Origin: Panacagrimonas sp.
GTDB taxonomy: Bacteria > Pseudomonadota > Gammaproteobacteria > Nevskiales > Nevskiaceae
Direction: 5' to 3'
Assembly: GCA_021773655.1 (NCBI GenBank)
Contig: JAJFJX010000406.1
Span: 1 to 6,458 of the forward strand
DNA length: 6,458 bases
Positions 1 to 3,736 of this stretch are shown one piece after another (the first letter of the stretch is position 1; every line of letters begins with the position of its first letter). Position numbers and translations under genes: made by a program. The notes under the pieces were generated by a model that did not search any database, was not told the origin of the DNA, and saw only the letters and a list, made by a program, of their open reading frames with translations.

Positions 1-78
1 AGCCGCCTTATGGTGCCGAGCGATGTTCGGACACTCGTGCAGACGATTGATGATTTGGTGGCGGTCGCACGGGGTTGA
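1..78 (+). CDS. C-terminal end of an upstream gene (partial)
   Basis: Only the last 25 codons are inside the window, reading in frame 1 to a TGA at 76-78. The visible residues end in TIDDLVAVARG, an amphipathic helix-like tail. This frame was preferred to the overlapping frame 2 because frame 2 gives an unlikely Trp/Arg/Cys-rich string here, while frame 1 has a normal mix of Asp, Val, Leu and Thr. The next gene then starts 22 bases downstream behind its own ribosome binding site. The function cannot be told from this fragment. Confidence 0.5.
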   Translation, partial: SRLMVPSDVRTLVQTIDDLVAVARG

Positions 79-100
79 GACAGCAGAGGACGTGAGGACG

Positions 101-382
101 ATGGATGAGCGACAATGTGCTGCCATTCCGGAGATGCGGTGTTCAGACCCATGTTGTGCCAGCGGGAGCGATGACGGCTGTCGATATGAAATGTGGTTAC
201 GGGATCTGGACGAGGGCGTGATCCAGGGAGAATACGGTTACGAGGACGGTGAATTCTCGGTCTTCCCAAGTCACTGGCTGAAACTCTATTCGGACGGGCA
301 TACGCCAGAAGAGGCGTGGCTAATCGCCCTAGCCGCACATGGGGAACAACAGAGAGCCACCGCACCTGGTGCCGCCTCATGA
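101..382 (+). CDS. Small Cys-containing phage-type protein, unknown function
   Basis: A 93-residue soluble protein of unknown function. The N-terminal third holds five cysteines (C6, C14, C18, C19, C27) and may bind a metal. The second half, around residues 45-75, carries a GEYGYEDGEF..FPSHW stretch followed by TPEEAW, a pattern I have seen in small uncharacterised phage and soil-bacterial proteins. The ATG at 101 was chosen because AGAGGA at 85-90 lies 10 bases upstream. In-frame ATGs at 23 and 50 exist but have no good ribosome binding site and would overlap the end of the preceding gene. Its stop overlaps the next start as ATGA, which suggests translational coupling. No hydrophobic segment is present. 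Confidence 0.7.
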   Translation: MDERQCAAIPEMRCSDPCCASGSDDGCRYEMWLRDLDEGVIQGEYGYEDGEFSVFPSHWLKLYSDGHTPEEAWLIALAAHGEQQRATAPGAAS

Positions 383-612
383 CGGCGCAGCGGCAGGAGG
401 GCGTGACGCCAAACCACGTGCTTGGGATGCTAAGCGATGGGCCGATGTCAGCGGTCGGTATTGCCCAGGTGGTGGCGTTGATGTGGGGCAGCACTGATGA
501 CCTGGATAAGGTGCTTCAAGGGTTGCTGGAGCGCGGTGACGCGGTGATTGGCGACGGTCTGAAATTTAAGTTGCCCGGCGAGGGAAGGACGGTGAACGAT
601 GGGTGTGACTGA
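379..612 (+). CDS. Winged-helix-like small protein
   Basis: A 77-residue protein. Residues 10-66 resemble a winged helix-turn-helix: a first helix (NHVLGMLSDGPM), a second helix (SAVGIAQVVALM), a recognition-type helix (DDLDKVLQGLLERG) and a short strand-turn-strand wing (DAVIGDGLKFKLP). Such domains usually bind DNA, but no known regulator is matched, so the role is inferred from the pattern only. The start ATG at 379 overlaps the preceding stop (ATGA) and lacks a clear ribosome binding site, so it probably depends on re-initiation. The tail overlaps the next gene by 14 bases, and that overlap is part of a repeat shared with the 873-892 junction. The next gene is also winged-helix-like. Confidence 0.7.
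   Translation: MTAQRQEGVTPNHVLGMLSDGPMSAVGIAQVVALMWGSTDDLDKVLQGLLERGDAVIGDGLKFKLPGEGRTVNDGCD
586..605 (+). repeat. Start-codon junction repeat, family IV, copy 1
   Basis: The 20-base segment AGGACGGTGAACGATGGGTG contains the ribosome binding site and start of the gene at 599. It matches 873-892 at 19 of 20 positions. A weaker relative (GTGAGGACGATGGATGA) precedes the gene at 101. Confidence 0.75.
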
Positions 613-784
613 CGCGAGTTTGCTGAAAGAAGTGATGGCTGCCGACGAGGACGTGAGCATTCCTGACAAGACGGTGCGGAGGTTGTGTGCGGCGGGCCTT
701 GTGGTGGTGCGCGGTTGTAGCGACGGCGATTACATCGAACCGACGGAGAAGGGCAAAGCGGCGTCGCGTGGGGTCGCAGGATGA
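599..784 (+). CDS. Short winged-helix-like protein
   Basis: A 61-residue protein. Residues 7-55 can be read as a compact winged helix: a helix (ASLLKEVMAA), a helix with the pattern DKTVRRLCAAGLV, then a wing (VVRGCSDGDYIEPTEKG). The ending IEPTEKGKA is like the TxxG(R/K) turn that closes the wing in many MarR/PadR-type proteins. It could be a DNA-binding accessory protein, but no family is recognised. The ATG at 599 has AAGGA at 585-589, 9 bases upstream, and overlaps the preceding gene by 14 bases. It ends in an ATGA overlap with a very short membrane-protein gene. Confidence 0.65.
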   Translation: MGVTDASLLKEVMAADEDVSIPDKTVRRLCAAGLVVVRGCSDGDYIEPTEKGKAASRGVAG

Positions 785-867
785 GCGGCCTGTTGATTTT
801 CGGCGGTGTGCTGTTGGCGATTGTTGGTCTGGCCATCGCATATGCGCTTTGGGCTATTGGGGTGTGA
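781..867 (+). CDS. 28-residue single-span membrane microprotein
   Basis: A very short reading frame coding 28 residues that are almost entirely hydrophobic: roughly residues 4-27 form one membrane helix (LLIFGGVLLAIVGLAIAYAL and onward). It has no Lys, Arg, Asp or Glu. The ATG overlaps the TGA of the preceding gene as ATGA, and the frame fills the space between its neighbours, leaving only 18 bases before the next start. Those two facts argue that it is translated rather than a chance frame. GTGGGG at 768-773 is a weak ribosome binding site. Possible roles are a membrane-acting phage peptide or a small regulator of a host membrane protein, but nothing in the sequence decides this. It lacks the charged tail expected of a typical holin. 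Confidence 0.6.
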   Translation: MSGLLIFGGVLLAIVGLAIAYALWAIGV

Positions 868-872
868 TCGAG

Positions 873-892
873 AGGACGGTGAGCGATGGGTG
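873..892 (+). repeat. Start-codon junction repeat, family IV, copy 2
   Basis: Matches 586-605 at 19 of 20 positions and supplies the ribosome binding site and start of the DUF551-type gene at 886. Here it lies mostly in an 18-base gap rather than in an overlap, so its conservation is not forced by the upstream protein. Confidence 0.75.
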
Positions 893-1020
893 AGCGGGAC
901 GGGTGGCAGCCTATCGAGACGGTGAAGAAGACGAGCAAAGCCATCCTCGTATACGTGCCGTCGCATTGGCGATACCAGCCCGCCCCGCCCACCGAAGACA
1001 GGAGCGCGGATGCCAGATAA
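886..1020 (+). CDS. Truncated DUF551-type protein
   Basis: A 44-residue protein with the sequence GWQPIETVKK..KAILVYVP near its start. This closely follows the WQPIETAPKDGxxIL opening of DUF551 proteins, which are common in phages and have unknown function. Full family members usually run to about 60 residues or more, with a second Trp-containing block. Here the match fades after about residue 30 and the protein ends in QPAPPTEDRSADAR, where SADAR resembles the junction tail SADG seen after three other genes. The gene therefore looks shortened by recombination at a start-codon repeat. The ATG at 886 has AGAGGA at 871-876, 9 bases upstream. The stop overlaps the next gene by 11 bases (ATGCCAGATAA). 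Confidence 0.7.
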   Translation: MGERDGWQPIETVKKTSKAILVYVPSHWRYQPAPPTEDRSADAR

Positions 1021-1222
1021 AAACGCTCCACCGTCAAAGGAGGAGGCGCGGCGCAGTGCTGACTTTTTCAGAGAATTTGTGGCCAACCTTGGGTTTGTTG
1101 AGTGTTGTGGGGCGATGCAACCACCGAGGGGCGTTTGCCGCGTTTGTGAGCGTCAGGTCACAGAGCCAGCAGACACCGCAGAGCAAACGGCCGAGCCGAA
1201 ACAGGAGAGCGCCGATGGGTGA
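1010..1222 (+). CDS. Small Cys-pair (zinc-ribbon-like) protein
   Basis: A 70-residue protein. A charged N-terminal helix (residues 8-27, EEARRSADFFREFV) is followed by CC at 32-33 and CRVC at 43-46, an arrangement that could hold a zinc ion. The last 20 residues are Glu, Ala and Thr rich and look disordered, ending in the repeated tail QESADG. That tail is encoded by the 19-base junction repeat containing the next gene's ribosome binding site. The ATG at 1010 has AGGAG at 1000-1004, 5 bases upstream, and overlaps the preceding stop by 11 bases. No family is recognised. A small nucleic-acid- or protein-binding accessory role is a guess from the cysteine pattern. Confidence 0.65.
   Translation: MPDKNAPPSKEEARRSADFFREFVANLGFVECCGAMQPPRGVCRVCERQVTEPADTAEQTAEPKQESADG
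1200..1218 (+). repeat. Start-codon junction repeat, family I, copy 1
   Basis: A 19-base segment, AACAGGAGAGCGCCGATGG, carrying the ribosome binding site and ATG of the gene at 1215 and encoding the QESADG tail of the gene before it. Identical copies are at 1862-1880 and 3140-3158. A degenerate relative (ACAGGAGCGCGGATG) is at 998-1012. Confidence 0.85.
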
Positions 1223-1559
1223 TGCGCCGACGATGGGCAGCCAATGCTTGGAATGCAGCGGCTTATATTCGCGCCACGCTGCGTGGTGTAGCGAGGCCGT
1301 GACTGACGCCAAGCACCCCCAGCAGGAAGCGTTCGACGCCCTGGTGCCGGAACTGCTGCGGGCGGCCGCTCGTTTACGGTCGGAGGGGCGGCGGTTTTTG
1401 CCTGGTTGCTGGCAATGCGGGGGTGATTTGAACGCCGAGGAATGCGTCGGTTGCCGTAAGTTTTTCCACTTCGCTCGCGATCTTCGATTTACCGGTGGCG
1501 ATGCCGGCCTCGACACCTCGATCATAGACAAGGTGCTACGGGAGATTGGGGATGGGTGA
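1215..1559 (+). CDS. Zinc-ribbon protein, paralogue of the 2194-2406 gene with a different middle
   Basis: A 114-residue composite protein. Residues 11-25 hold CLEC...H...C, a possible small zinc knuckle. Residues 34-50 (HPQQEAFDALVPELLRA) and 99-114 (LDTSIIDKVLREIGDG) are nearly the same as the two ends of the 70-residue protein encoded at 2194-2406. Between them is a second zinc ribbon, C65-x2-C68-x8-C77-x2-C80, which the paralogue lacks. The ATG at 1215 sits in the 19-base repeat (AGGAG at 1203-1207, 7-base spacing) and overlaps the preceding stop as ATGGGTGA. An open frame runs further upstream to 903, but it only shadows other genes. The function is unknown. Zinc binding and a modular origin are inferred. 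Confidence 0.75.
   Translation: MGDAPTMGSQCLECSGLYSRHAAWCSEAVTDAKHPQQEAFDALVPELLRAAARLRSEGRRFLPGCWQCGGDLNAEECVGCRKFFHFARDLRFTGGDAGLDTSIIDKVLREIGDG
1313..1363 (+). repeat. Paralogue block A, copy 1
   Basis: A 51-base coding block (HPQQEAFDALVPELLRA) matching 2199-2249 at 48 of 51 positions. It forms the front shared end of the two paralogues at 1215-1559 and 2194-2406. Confidence 0.85.
1506..1531 (+). repeat. Paralogue block B, copy 1
   Basis: A 26-base coding block (GLDTSIIDK) identical to 2353-2378. It forms the rear shared end of the two paralogues. The sequence between blocks A and B is unrelated in the two genes. Confidence 0.85.
1540..1559 (+). repeat. Start-codon junction repeat, family III, copy 1
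   Basis: A 20-base joint, GGGAGATTGGGGATGGGTGA, with ribosome binding site, 7-base spacing and an 8-base overlap. It aligns without gaps to 2387-2406 and 2535-2554 and shares its GGAGAT-GGGG core with family II. Confidence 0.7.
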
Positions 1560-1887
1560 ACGGTTCATTTCACCGGAGCCAGAGCCGACCCGTCGACAAC
1601 GGGAATTGCTGGCGTGCTTGATCGAGGAATGTGCCGAGGTCCAGCAGCGGGCAACGAAGGCTTTGCGGTTTGGCATGGCCGAGGTGCAGCCGGGCCAGGT
1701 GCTCACCAATGCAGAACGGCTTGCCGGCGAGCTGGGTGACCTTCGTGCGGTGGTCGACCTGCTGGTGTTGGAAGGCATTTTGGTCGATCACGACATCAGA
1801 GTCGCTACGACAGAGAAACGGCCGAAGCTGCGCAAGTATCTGCAGACCCGCCCCACAGAGGAACAGGAGAGCGCCGATGGTCGATGA
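1552..1887 (+). CDS. MazG-like nucleotide pyrophosphohydrolase
   Basis: A 111-residue protein likely to hydrolyse (d)NTPs or modified nucleotides to the monophosphate and pyrophosphate in the cytoplasm, as in the all-alpha MazG superfamily. The signature is visible: EECAE at 25-29 (E26-x-x-E29) and ELGD at 60-63 (E60-x-x-D63), the acidic pairs that bind Mg2+. Between them is QQRATKALRFG..EVQPGQ, typical of phage and rhizobial MazG-like proteins. The gap of about 30 residues between the pairs is slightly longer than the classic consensus. Phages use such enzymes for nucleotide-pool control or to blunt (p)ppGpp or NTP-based host responses; which applies here is not shown. The start is ATG 1552 (GGGAG at 1540-1544, spacing 7) rather than the in-frame TTG at 1546. 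The tail EEQESADGR comes from the junction repeat. Confidence 0.75.
   Translation: MGERFISPEPEPTRRQRELLACLIEECAEVQQRATKALRFGMAEVQPGQVLTNAERLAGELGDLRAVVDLLVLEGILVDHDIRVATTEKRPKLRKYLQTRPTEEQESADGR
1862..1880 (+). repeat. Start-codon junction repeat, family I, copy 2
   Basis: Identical over 19 bases to 1200-1218. It gives the MazG-like protein its EQESADGR tail and supplies the ribosome binding site and ATG of the gene at 1877. The bases just after the ATGG differ here (TCGATGA instead of GTGA), so the overlap is 11 bases rather than 8. Confidence 0.85.
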
Positions 1888-2197
1888 CGGTCAGAAATGC
1901 GAGCACAACCAATTTGAGACCAAGGTGGATGTCAATCGTCTGAGCGAAAAAGAGGGCGGTGCCGTCACCGGCTATTCCGCCGATATCCAGATCCGTTGTG
2001 CGGAATGCAAGACACCGTTCGCGTTCAAGGGCCTGAGTGCTGGTTCTATGATCGATGTACCAACCGTCTCGGCTGTGTATGCCGAAGAACTGCGCGCGCC
2101 GATTGAGCCCGCCCCTGGCGCTCCTAGCTGGGAAGCGAATGCAGATTTCGCTCGCAAGTTCACCAACAAATGGCACGGAACGGCTGGCACTTCATGA
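1877..2197 (+). CDS. Phage-type zinc-binding protein of unknown function
   Basis: A 106-residue protein of a type I recall from many phages and soil bacteria. It opens with C8-E-H10, runs through beta-rich residues 13-40 (FETKVDVNRL, YSADIQIRC), has C41-A-E-C44 with TPFAFKGL after it, and then a block ending SAVYAEELRAPIEPAP at about 66-81. The C-x-H plus C-x2-C set suggests one bound zinc. No biochemical role is known to me. The final 25 residues (EANADFARKF onwards) look like an added helix that is not part of the core. The ATG at 1877 sits in the second copy of the 19-base repeat, with AGGAG at 1865-1869 and a 7-base spacing. It overlaps the MazG-like gene by 11 bases and the next gene by 4. 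Confidence 0.75.
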   Translation: MVDDGQKCEHNQFETKVDVNRLSEKEGGAVTGYSADIQIRCAECKTPFAFKGLSAGSMIDVPTVSAVYAEELRAPIEPAPGAPSWEANADFARKFTNKWHGTAGTS

Positions 2198-2406
2198 CGC
2201 ACCCCCAGCAGGAAGCCTTCGACGCCGTGGTTCCGGAACTGCTGCGGGCAGATTGGGACGCCCACAAGGCTAAGGGCCCTTACGACGACATCGAAACTCG
2301 ATACCACGTCCTGACGCTTGCGAGGCGGTTAGGTGCCGCAGCTGAACGCTTGGGCCTCGACACCTCGATCATAGACAAAACGCTGGCGGAGATTGCCGGT
2401 GGCTAA
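2194..2406 (+). CDS. Small helical protein, paralogue of the 1215-1559 gene
   Basis: A 70-residue, mostly helical protein with no cysteine. Its first 19 residues (THPQQEAFDAVVPELLRA) and its last 17 (LDTSIIDKTLAEIAGG) match the corresponding parts of the zinc-ribbon protein encoded at 1215-1559, also at the DNA level. The middle (about residues 20-53, including YDDIETRYHVLTLARRLG) is unrelated. The start was set at ATG 2194 because it overlaps the preceding stop as ATGA and because the homology with the paralogue begins right after it. ATG 2170, also in frame, has no ribosome binding site and lies well inside the previous gene. The function is unknown. It overlaps the next gene by 8 bases at a GTG start. 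Confidence 0.7.
   Translation: MTHPQQEAFDAVVPELLRADWDAHKAKGPYDDIETRYHVLTLARRLGAAAERLGLDTSIIDKTLAEIAGG
2199..2249 (+). repeat. Paralogue block A, copy 2
   Basis: The second copy of the 51-base block, at the start of the 70-residue paralogue, with three base differences from 1313-1363. Confidence 0.85.
2353..2378 (+). repeat. Paralogue block B, copy 2
   Basis: The second copy of the 26-base block, identical to 1506-1531. It is followed in both genes by a family III junction repeat. Confidence 0.85.
2387..2406 (+). repeat. Start-codon junction repeat, family III, copy 2 (GTG start)
   Basis: The 20-base joint CGGAGATTGCCGGTGGCTAA has the same layout as 1540-1559 and 2535-2554, but with a GTG start and TAA stop. 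It encodes the EIAGG tail. Confidence 0.65.
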
Positions 2407-2554
2407 GGCCGACCGGATTGTCGCTGCGATCATCGCGGACCTTACCGACCGGCGCGGCCTTAGCCAGCAGTGGGACGAGATCGATGAGGCAACCCAAGGT
2501 GAGATCGCCGCCGTTTGGCGCGGCATTGTCGAGGCGGAGATAGGGGATGGCTGA
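2399..2554 (+). CDS. 51-residue helical phage-type protein with a GTG start
   Basis: A short gene coding 51 residues, read from GTG 2399, which overlaps the preceding TAA as GTGGCTAA. CGGAG at 2387-2391 lies 7 bases upstream, the same geometry as the ATG starts at 1552 and 2547, which supports the GTG. The protein is predicted all-helical: residues 3-18 (KADRIVAAIIADLTDR) and 25-48 (DEIDEATQGEIAAVWRGIV). It looks like a family of small uncharacterised phage proteins with a W..ID...Q.EI...W pattern. The tail EAEIGDG is the same kind of junction tail as in the 1215-1559 gene. The function is unknown. It overlaps the next gene by 8 bases. Confidence 0.65.
   Translation: MAKADRIVAAIIADLTDRRGLSQQWDEIDEATQGEIAAVWRGIVEAEIGDG
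2535..2554 (+). repeat. Start-codon junction repeat, family III, copy 3
   Basis: The 20-base joint CGGAGATAGGGGATGGCTGA encodes the EIGDG tail and the start of the gene at 2547. It is the same layout as 1540-1559. Confidence 0.7.
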
Positions 2555-2804
2555 CGAGCTGATGCAGATCCAGAACGGGACGATCCTGAAAGCGATACCC
2601 ATGTCTCTGCTCAACGAGCGGGCCGCCCAGCACAATCACAGCCAGTCGCTGGCCACGCTGAATAGTCGAGCGGGAATCGCGGTTGGCGAGGCGCTGGATA
2701 TCATAGACGGCAAGCGTTGGACGAGGACGAACAACACGCTCGCCGACGAGTGGCGGCTGTTTCGGCTAATGGCGGCGGAGATCGGGGGCAAGGCTGATGG
2801 GTGA
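2547..2804 (+). CDS. Small phage-type protein with NHSQSL...GEAL motif
   Basis: An 85-residue soluble protein. The core is LNERAAQHNHSQSLATL at about 22-38 and AGIAVGEALDIIDGKRW at 42-58. This recalls uncharacterised phage proteins with a pattern like ER.A..NHGQSL..L..RGGL...EAL.I..G..W, which I know only from memory and whose function is not established. A C-terminal helix (DEWRLFRLMAAEIG) follows, and the protein ends in GGKADG, shared letter for letter with the gene at 3155-3382. The ATG at 2547 has CGGAG at 2535-2539 with a spacing of 7 and overlaps the preceding gene as ATGGCTGA. No membrane segment is seen. Confidence 0.7.
   Translation: MADELMQIQNGTILKAIPMSLLNERAAQHNHSQSLATLNSRAGIAVGEALDIIDGKRWTRTNNTLADEWRLFRLMAAEIGGKADG
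2771..2802 (+). repeat. Start-codon junction repeat, family II, copy 1
   Basis: A 32-base segment from GGCGGCGGAGAT to GCTGATGGGT, matching 3349-3380 at 31 of 32 positions (C at 2783, A in the other copy). It encodes the AAEIGGKADG tail and contains the start codon of the gene at 2797. Confidence 0.85.
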
Positions 2805-3162
2805 AATGCGGCTGGTTATCATCGAGAGCCCATACGCGGGCGATATCGAAGCCAACGTTGGATACGCCCGCCGATGCGTGCGCGATTCGCTGGATCGGGG
2901 TGAGGCGCCGTTGGCGAGCCACCTGCTCTATACCCAGCCGGGCATATTACGTGATGAGGTGGGTTCCGAACGTGACTTGGGCATCAGCGCGGGGCTGGCG
3001 TGGCGGCGAGTAGCCGACTGCACCGTCGTGTACACGGACCTCGGAATTACCGACGGGATGAGGCGTGGCGTCGCTGCCGCTGGGTGTGGGCGCGTGGAGT
3101 ATCGATCCATTGGAGTTGAACGACCCGCAGCCCAGCCGGAACAGGAGAGCGCCGATGGGTGA
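2797..3162 (+). CDS. Nucleoside-deoxyribosyltransferase-like protein (DUF4406/DUF7768 type)
   Basis: A 121-residue protein with the pattern of small Rossmann-like proteins related to nucleoside 2-deoxyribosyltransferases. It begins MRLVIIESPYAGDIEANVGY (SPY at 11-13), followed by a helix, SHLLYTQ at 41-47, then GISAGLAWRRVADCTVVYTDLGITDGM at about 62-88. The DGM turn after the VVYTDLG strand corresponds to the SxGM element of this fold. Family members are common in phages and actinobacteria; the group name is from memory and enzymatic activity is not proven for these short forms. The ATG at 2797 overlaps the previous stop as ATGGGTGA; GGGGG at 2784-2788 is 8 bases upstream. A second in-frame ATG is at 2806. 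The tail PEQESADG comes from the third copy of the 19-base repeat. Confidence 0.75.
   Translation: MGEMRLVIIESPYAGDIEANVGYARRCVRDSLDRGEAPLASHLLYTQPGILRDEVGSERDLGISAGLAWRRVADCTVVYTDLGITDGMRRGVAAAGCGRVEYRSIGVERPAAQPEQESADG
3140..3158 (+). repeat. Start-codon junction repeat, family I, copy 3
   Basis: Identical over 19 bases to 1200-1218. It lies between the deoxyribosyltransferase-like gene and the gene at 3155. The match to copy 1 continues through the overlapping stop (ATGGGTGA). Confidence 0.85.
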
Positions 3163-3382
3163 GCGGATCATGGTCCACCACACCGTGAAAAACGGCTGCA
3201 CTATTCAGATGGGGCCGTACCAAAACGTCGGCGTCGCGCGCGATGTAGCCAAGGCGCAGTCTTCGAGGTGTGGGCATCTGGCGAGCGTCGTCATCGGTGG
3301 AAGGAAGATGGCTGGCACGTATGTCGCTGGCCGGCTCTGGAAGCCGAAGGCGGCGGAGATAGGGGGCAAGGCTGATGGGTAG
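3155..3382 (+). CDS. Unrecognised 75-residue basic protein
   Basis: A 75-residue basic protein, probably a small alpha/beta domain. It shows strand-like residues 6-19 (VHHTVKNGCTIQM), a helix (VGVARDVAKAQSS, about 25-37), a strand (LASVVIGG, about 42-49) and a C-terminal basic stretch (AGRLWKPKA). The two cysteines, C15 and C39, are not paired in a zinc motif. No family is recognised. It begins MGER, as do two other proteins here, because the start codon lies in a shared repeat (AGGAG at 3143-3147, 7-base spacing). It ends AAEIGGKADG, identical to the tail of the gene at 2547-2804. The head and tail are thus both repeat-derived, and only about 55 residues in between are specific to this gene. 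Confidence 0.65.
   Translation: MGERIMVHHTVKNGCTIQMGPYQNVGVARDVAKAQSSRCGHLASVVIGGRKMAGTYVAGRLWKPKAAEIGGKADG
3349..3380 (+). repeat. Start-codon junction repeat, family II, copy 2
   Basis: Matches 2771-2802 at 31 of 32 positions. It ends one gene and starts the WAVFKDG protein gene at 3375. The genes on both sides differ from those around copy 1, so only the joint is shared. Confidence 0.85.
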
Positions 3383-3545
3383 CTGGGCCGTGTTCAAAGA
3401 CGGGGAGCAGGTCAGCAAGGCGCAGCCGACATGGGCGCAGGCAGAAGTTGAGGTCTACGAACTTGGCTACATCATCCAGTGCAGGTACGGCAAAACATAC
3501 GCTGAGGGCGTCAGCATCGAGCCAGCGAAGGAGCCAGAGACATGA
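3375..3545 (+). CDS. 56-residue phage-type protein (WAVFKDG opening)
   Basis: A short gene coding 56 residues. It opens SWAVFKDGEQVSKAQPTWAQ and continues AEVEVYELGYIIQCRYGK, with GVSIEPAKEP near the end. Small proteins opening with a strand WAVFKDG and a helix rich in Ala, Glu and Tyr are known to me from rhizobial phages and prophages as hypothetical proteins. Relative to those, the middle seems shortened. The fold is probably a beta-hairpin packed on a helix. The ATG at 3375 lies in the second copy of a 32-base repeat and overlaps the previous stop as ATGGGTAG. The stop overlaps the next start as ATGA. Its function is unknown. Confidence 0.65.
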   Translation: MGSWAVFKDGEQVSKAQPTWAQAEVEVYELGYIIQCRYGKTYAEGVSIEPAKEPET

Positions 3546-3736
3546 CGGGTGAGGTGATCGAGGCGCTACCGGTTAATCCGGTCCTGTCTGAATTGCGGGA
3601 AGCGCGGTGTGAGTTGGAGCGCCAAGTTCAGCGCGCATTCGGTCTGCCGTGTCGGATGACATCGGTCCCCTGGCAATGGGACATAGACGCCAAACAGCTA
3701 GCCGTTCACCGGCTCATGACGGCAGGTCGTTCATGA
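3542..3736 (+). CDS. Unrecognised 64-residue protein
   Basis: A 64-residue protein of unknown function. Residues 12-34 form a charged amphipathic helix (PVLSELREARCELERQVQRA), followed by a short segment with two Trp (VPWQW, 42-46) and a C-terminal helix (DAKQLAVHRLM). It could be a small protein-binding adaptor, but this is not supported by any match. The ATG at 3542 overlaps the preceding stop as ATGA and has a strong ribosome binding site, AAGGAG at 3528-3533, 8 bases upstream. The end overlaps the next gene as ATGA. Confidence 0.65.
   Translation: MTGEVIEALPVNPVLSELREARCELERQVQRAFGLPCRMTSVPWQWDIDAKQLAVHRLMTAGRS

Noticed and set aside
23..100. ATG 23 or ATG 50 as the start of the first complete gene.
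   Set aside because: Neither has a good ribosome binding site and the added residues look like an out-of-frame reading of the upstream gene end. ATG 101 has AGAGGA 10 bases upstream.
516..1037. Long reverse-strand open frame.
   Set aside because: It is antisense to several well-supported + strand genes, has a biased Arg/Pro/Ser composition typical of shadow frames in GC-rich DNA, and matches no family.
903..1214. Upstream extension of the zinc-ribbon gene (open from 903).
   Set aside because: This part is rich in Arg, Ala and Pro and overlaps two other genes with their own signals. ATG 1215 has the repeat-borne ribosome binding site.
1546..1551. TTG 1546 as the MazG-like gene start.
   Set aside because: ATG 1552 has a 7-base spacing from GGGAG and matches the joint geometry of two other starts. 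TTG would leave a 1-base spacing.
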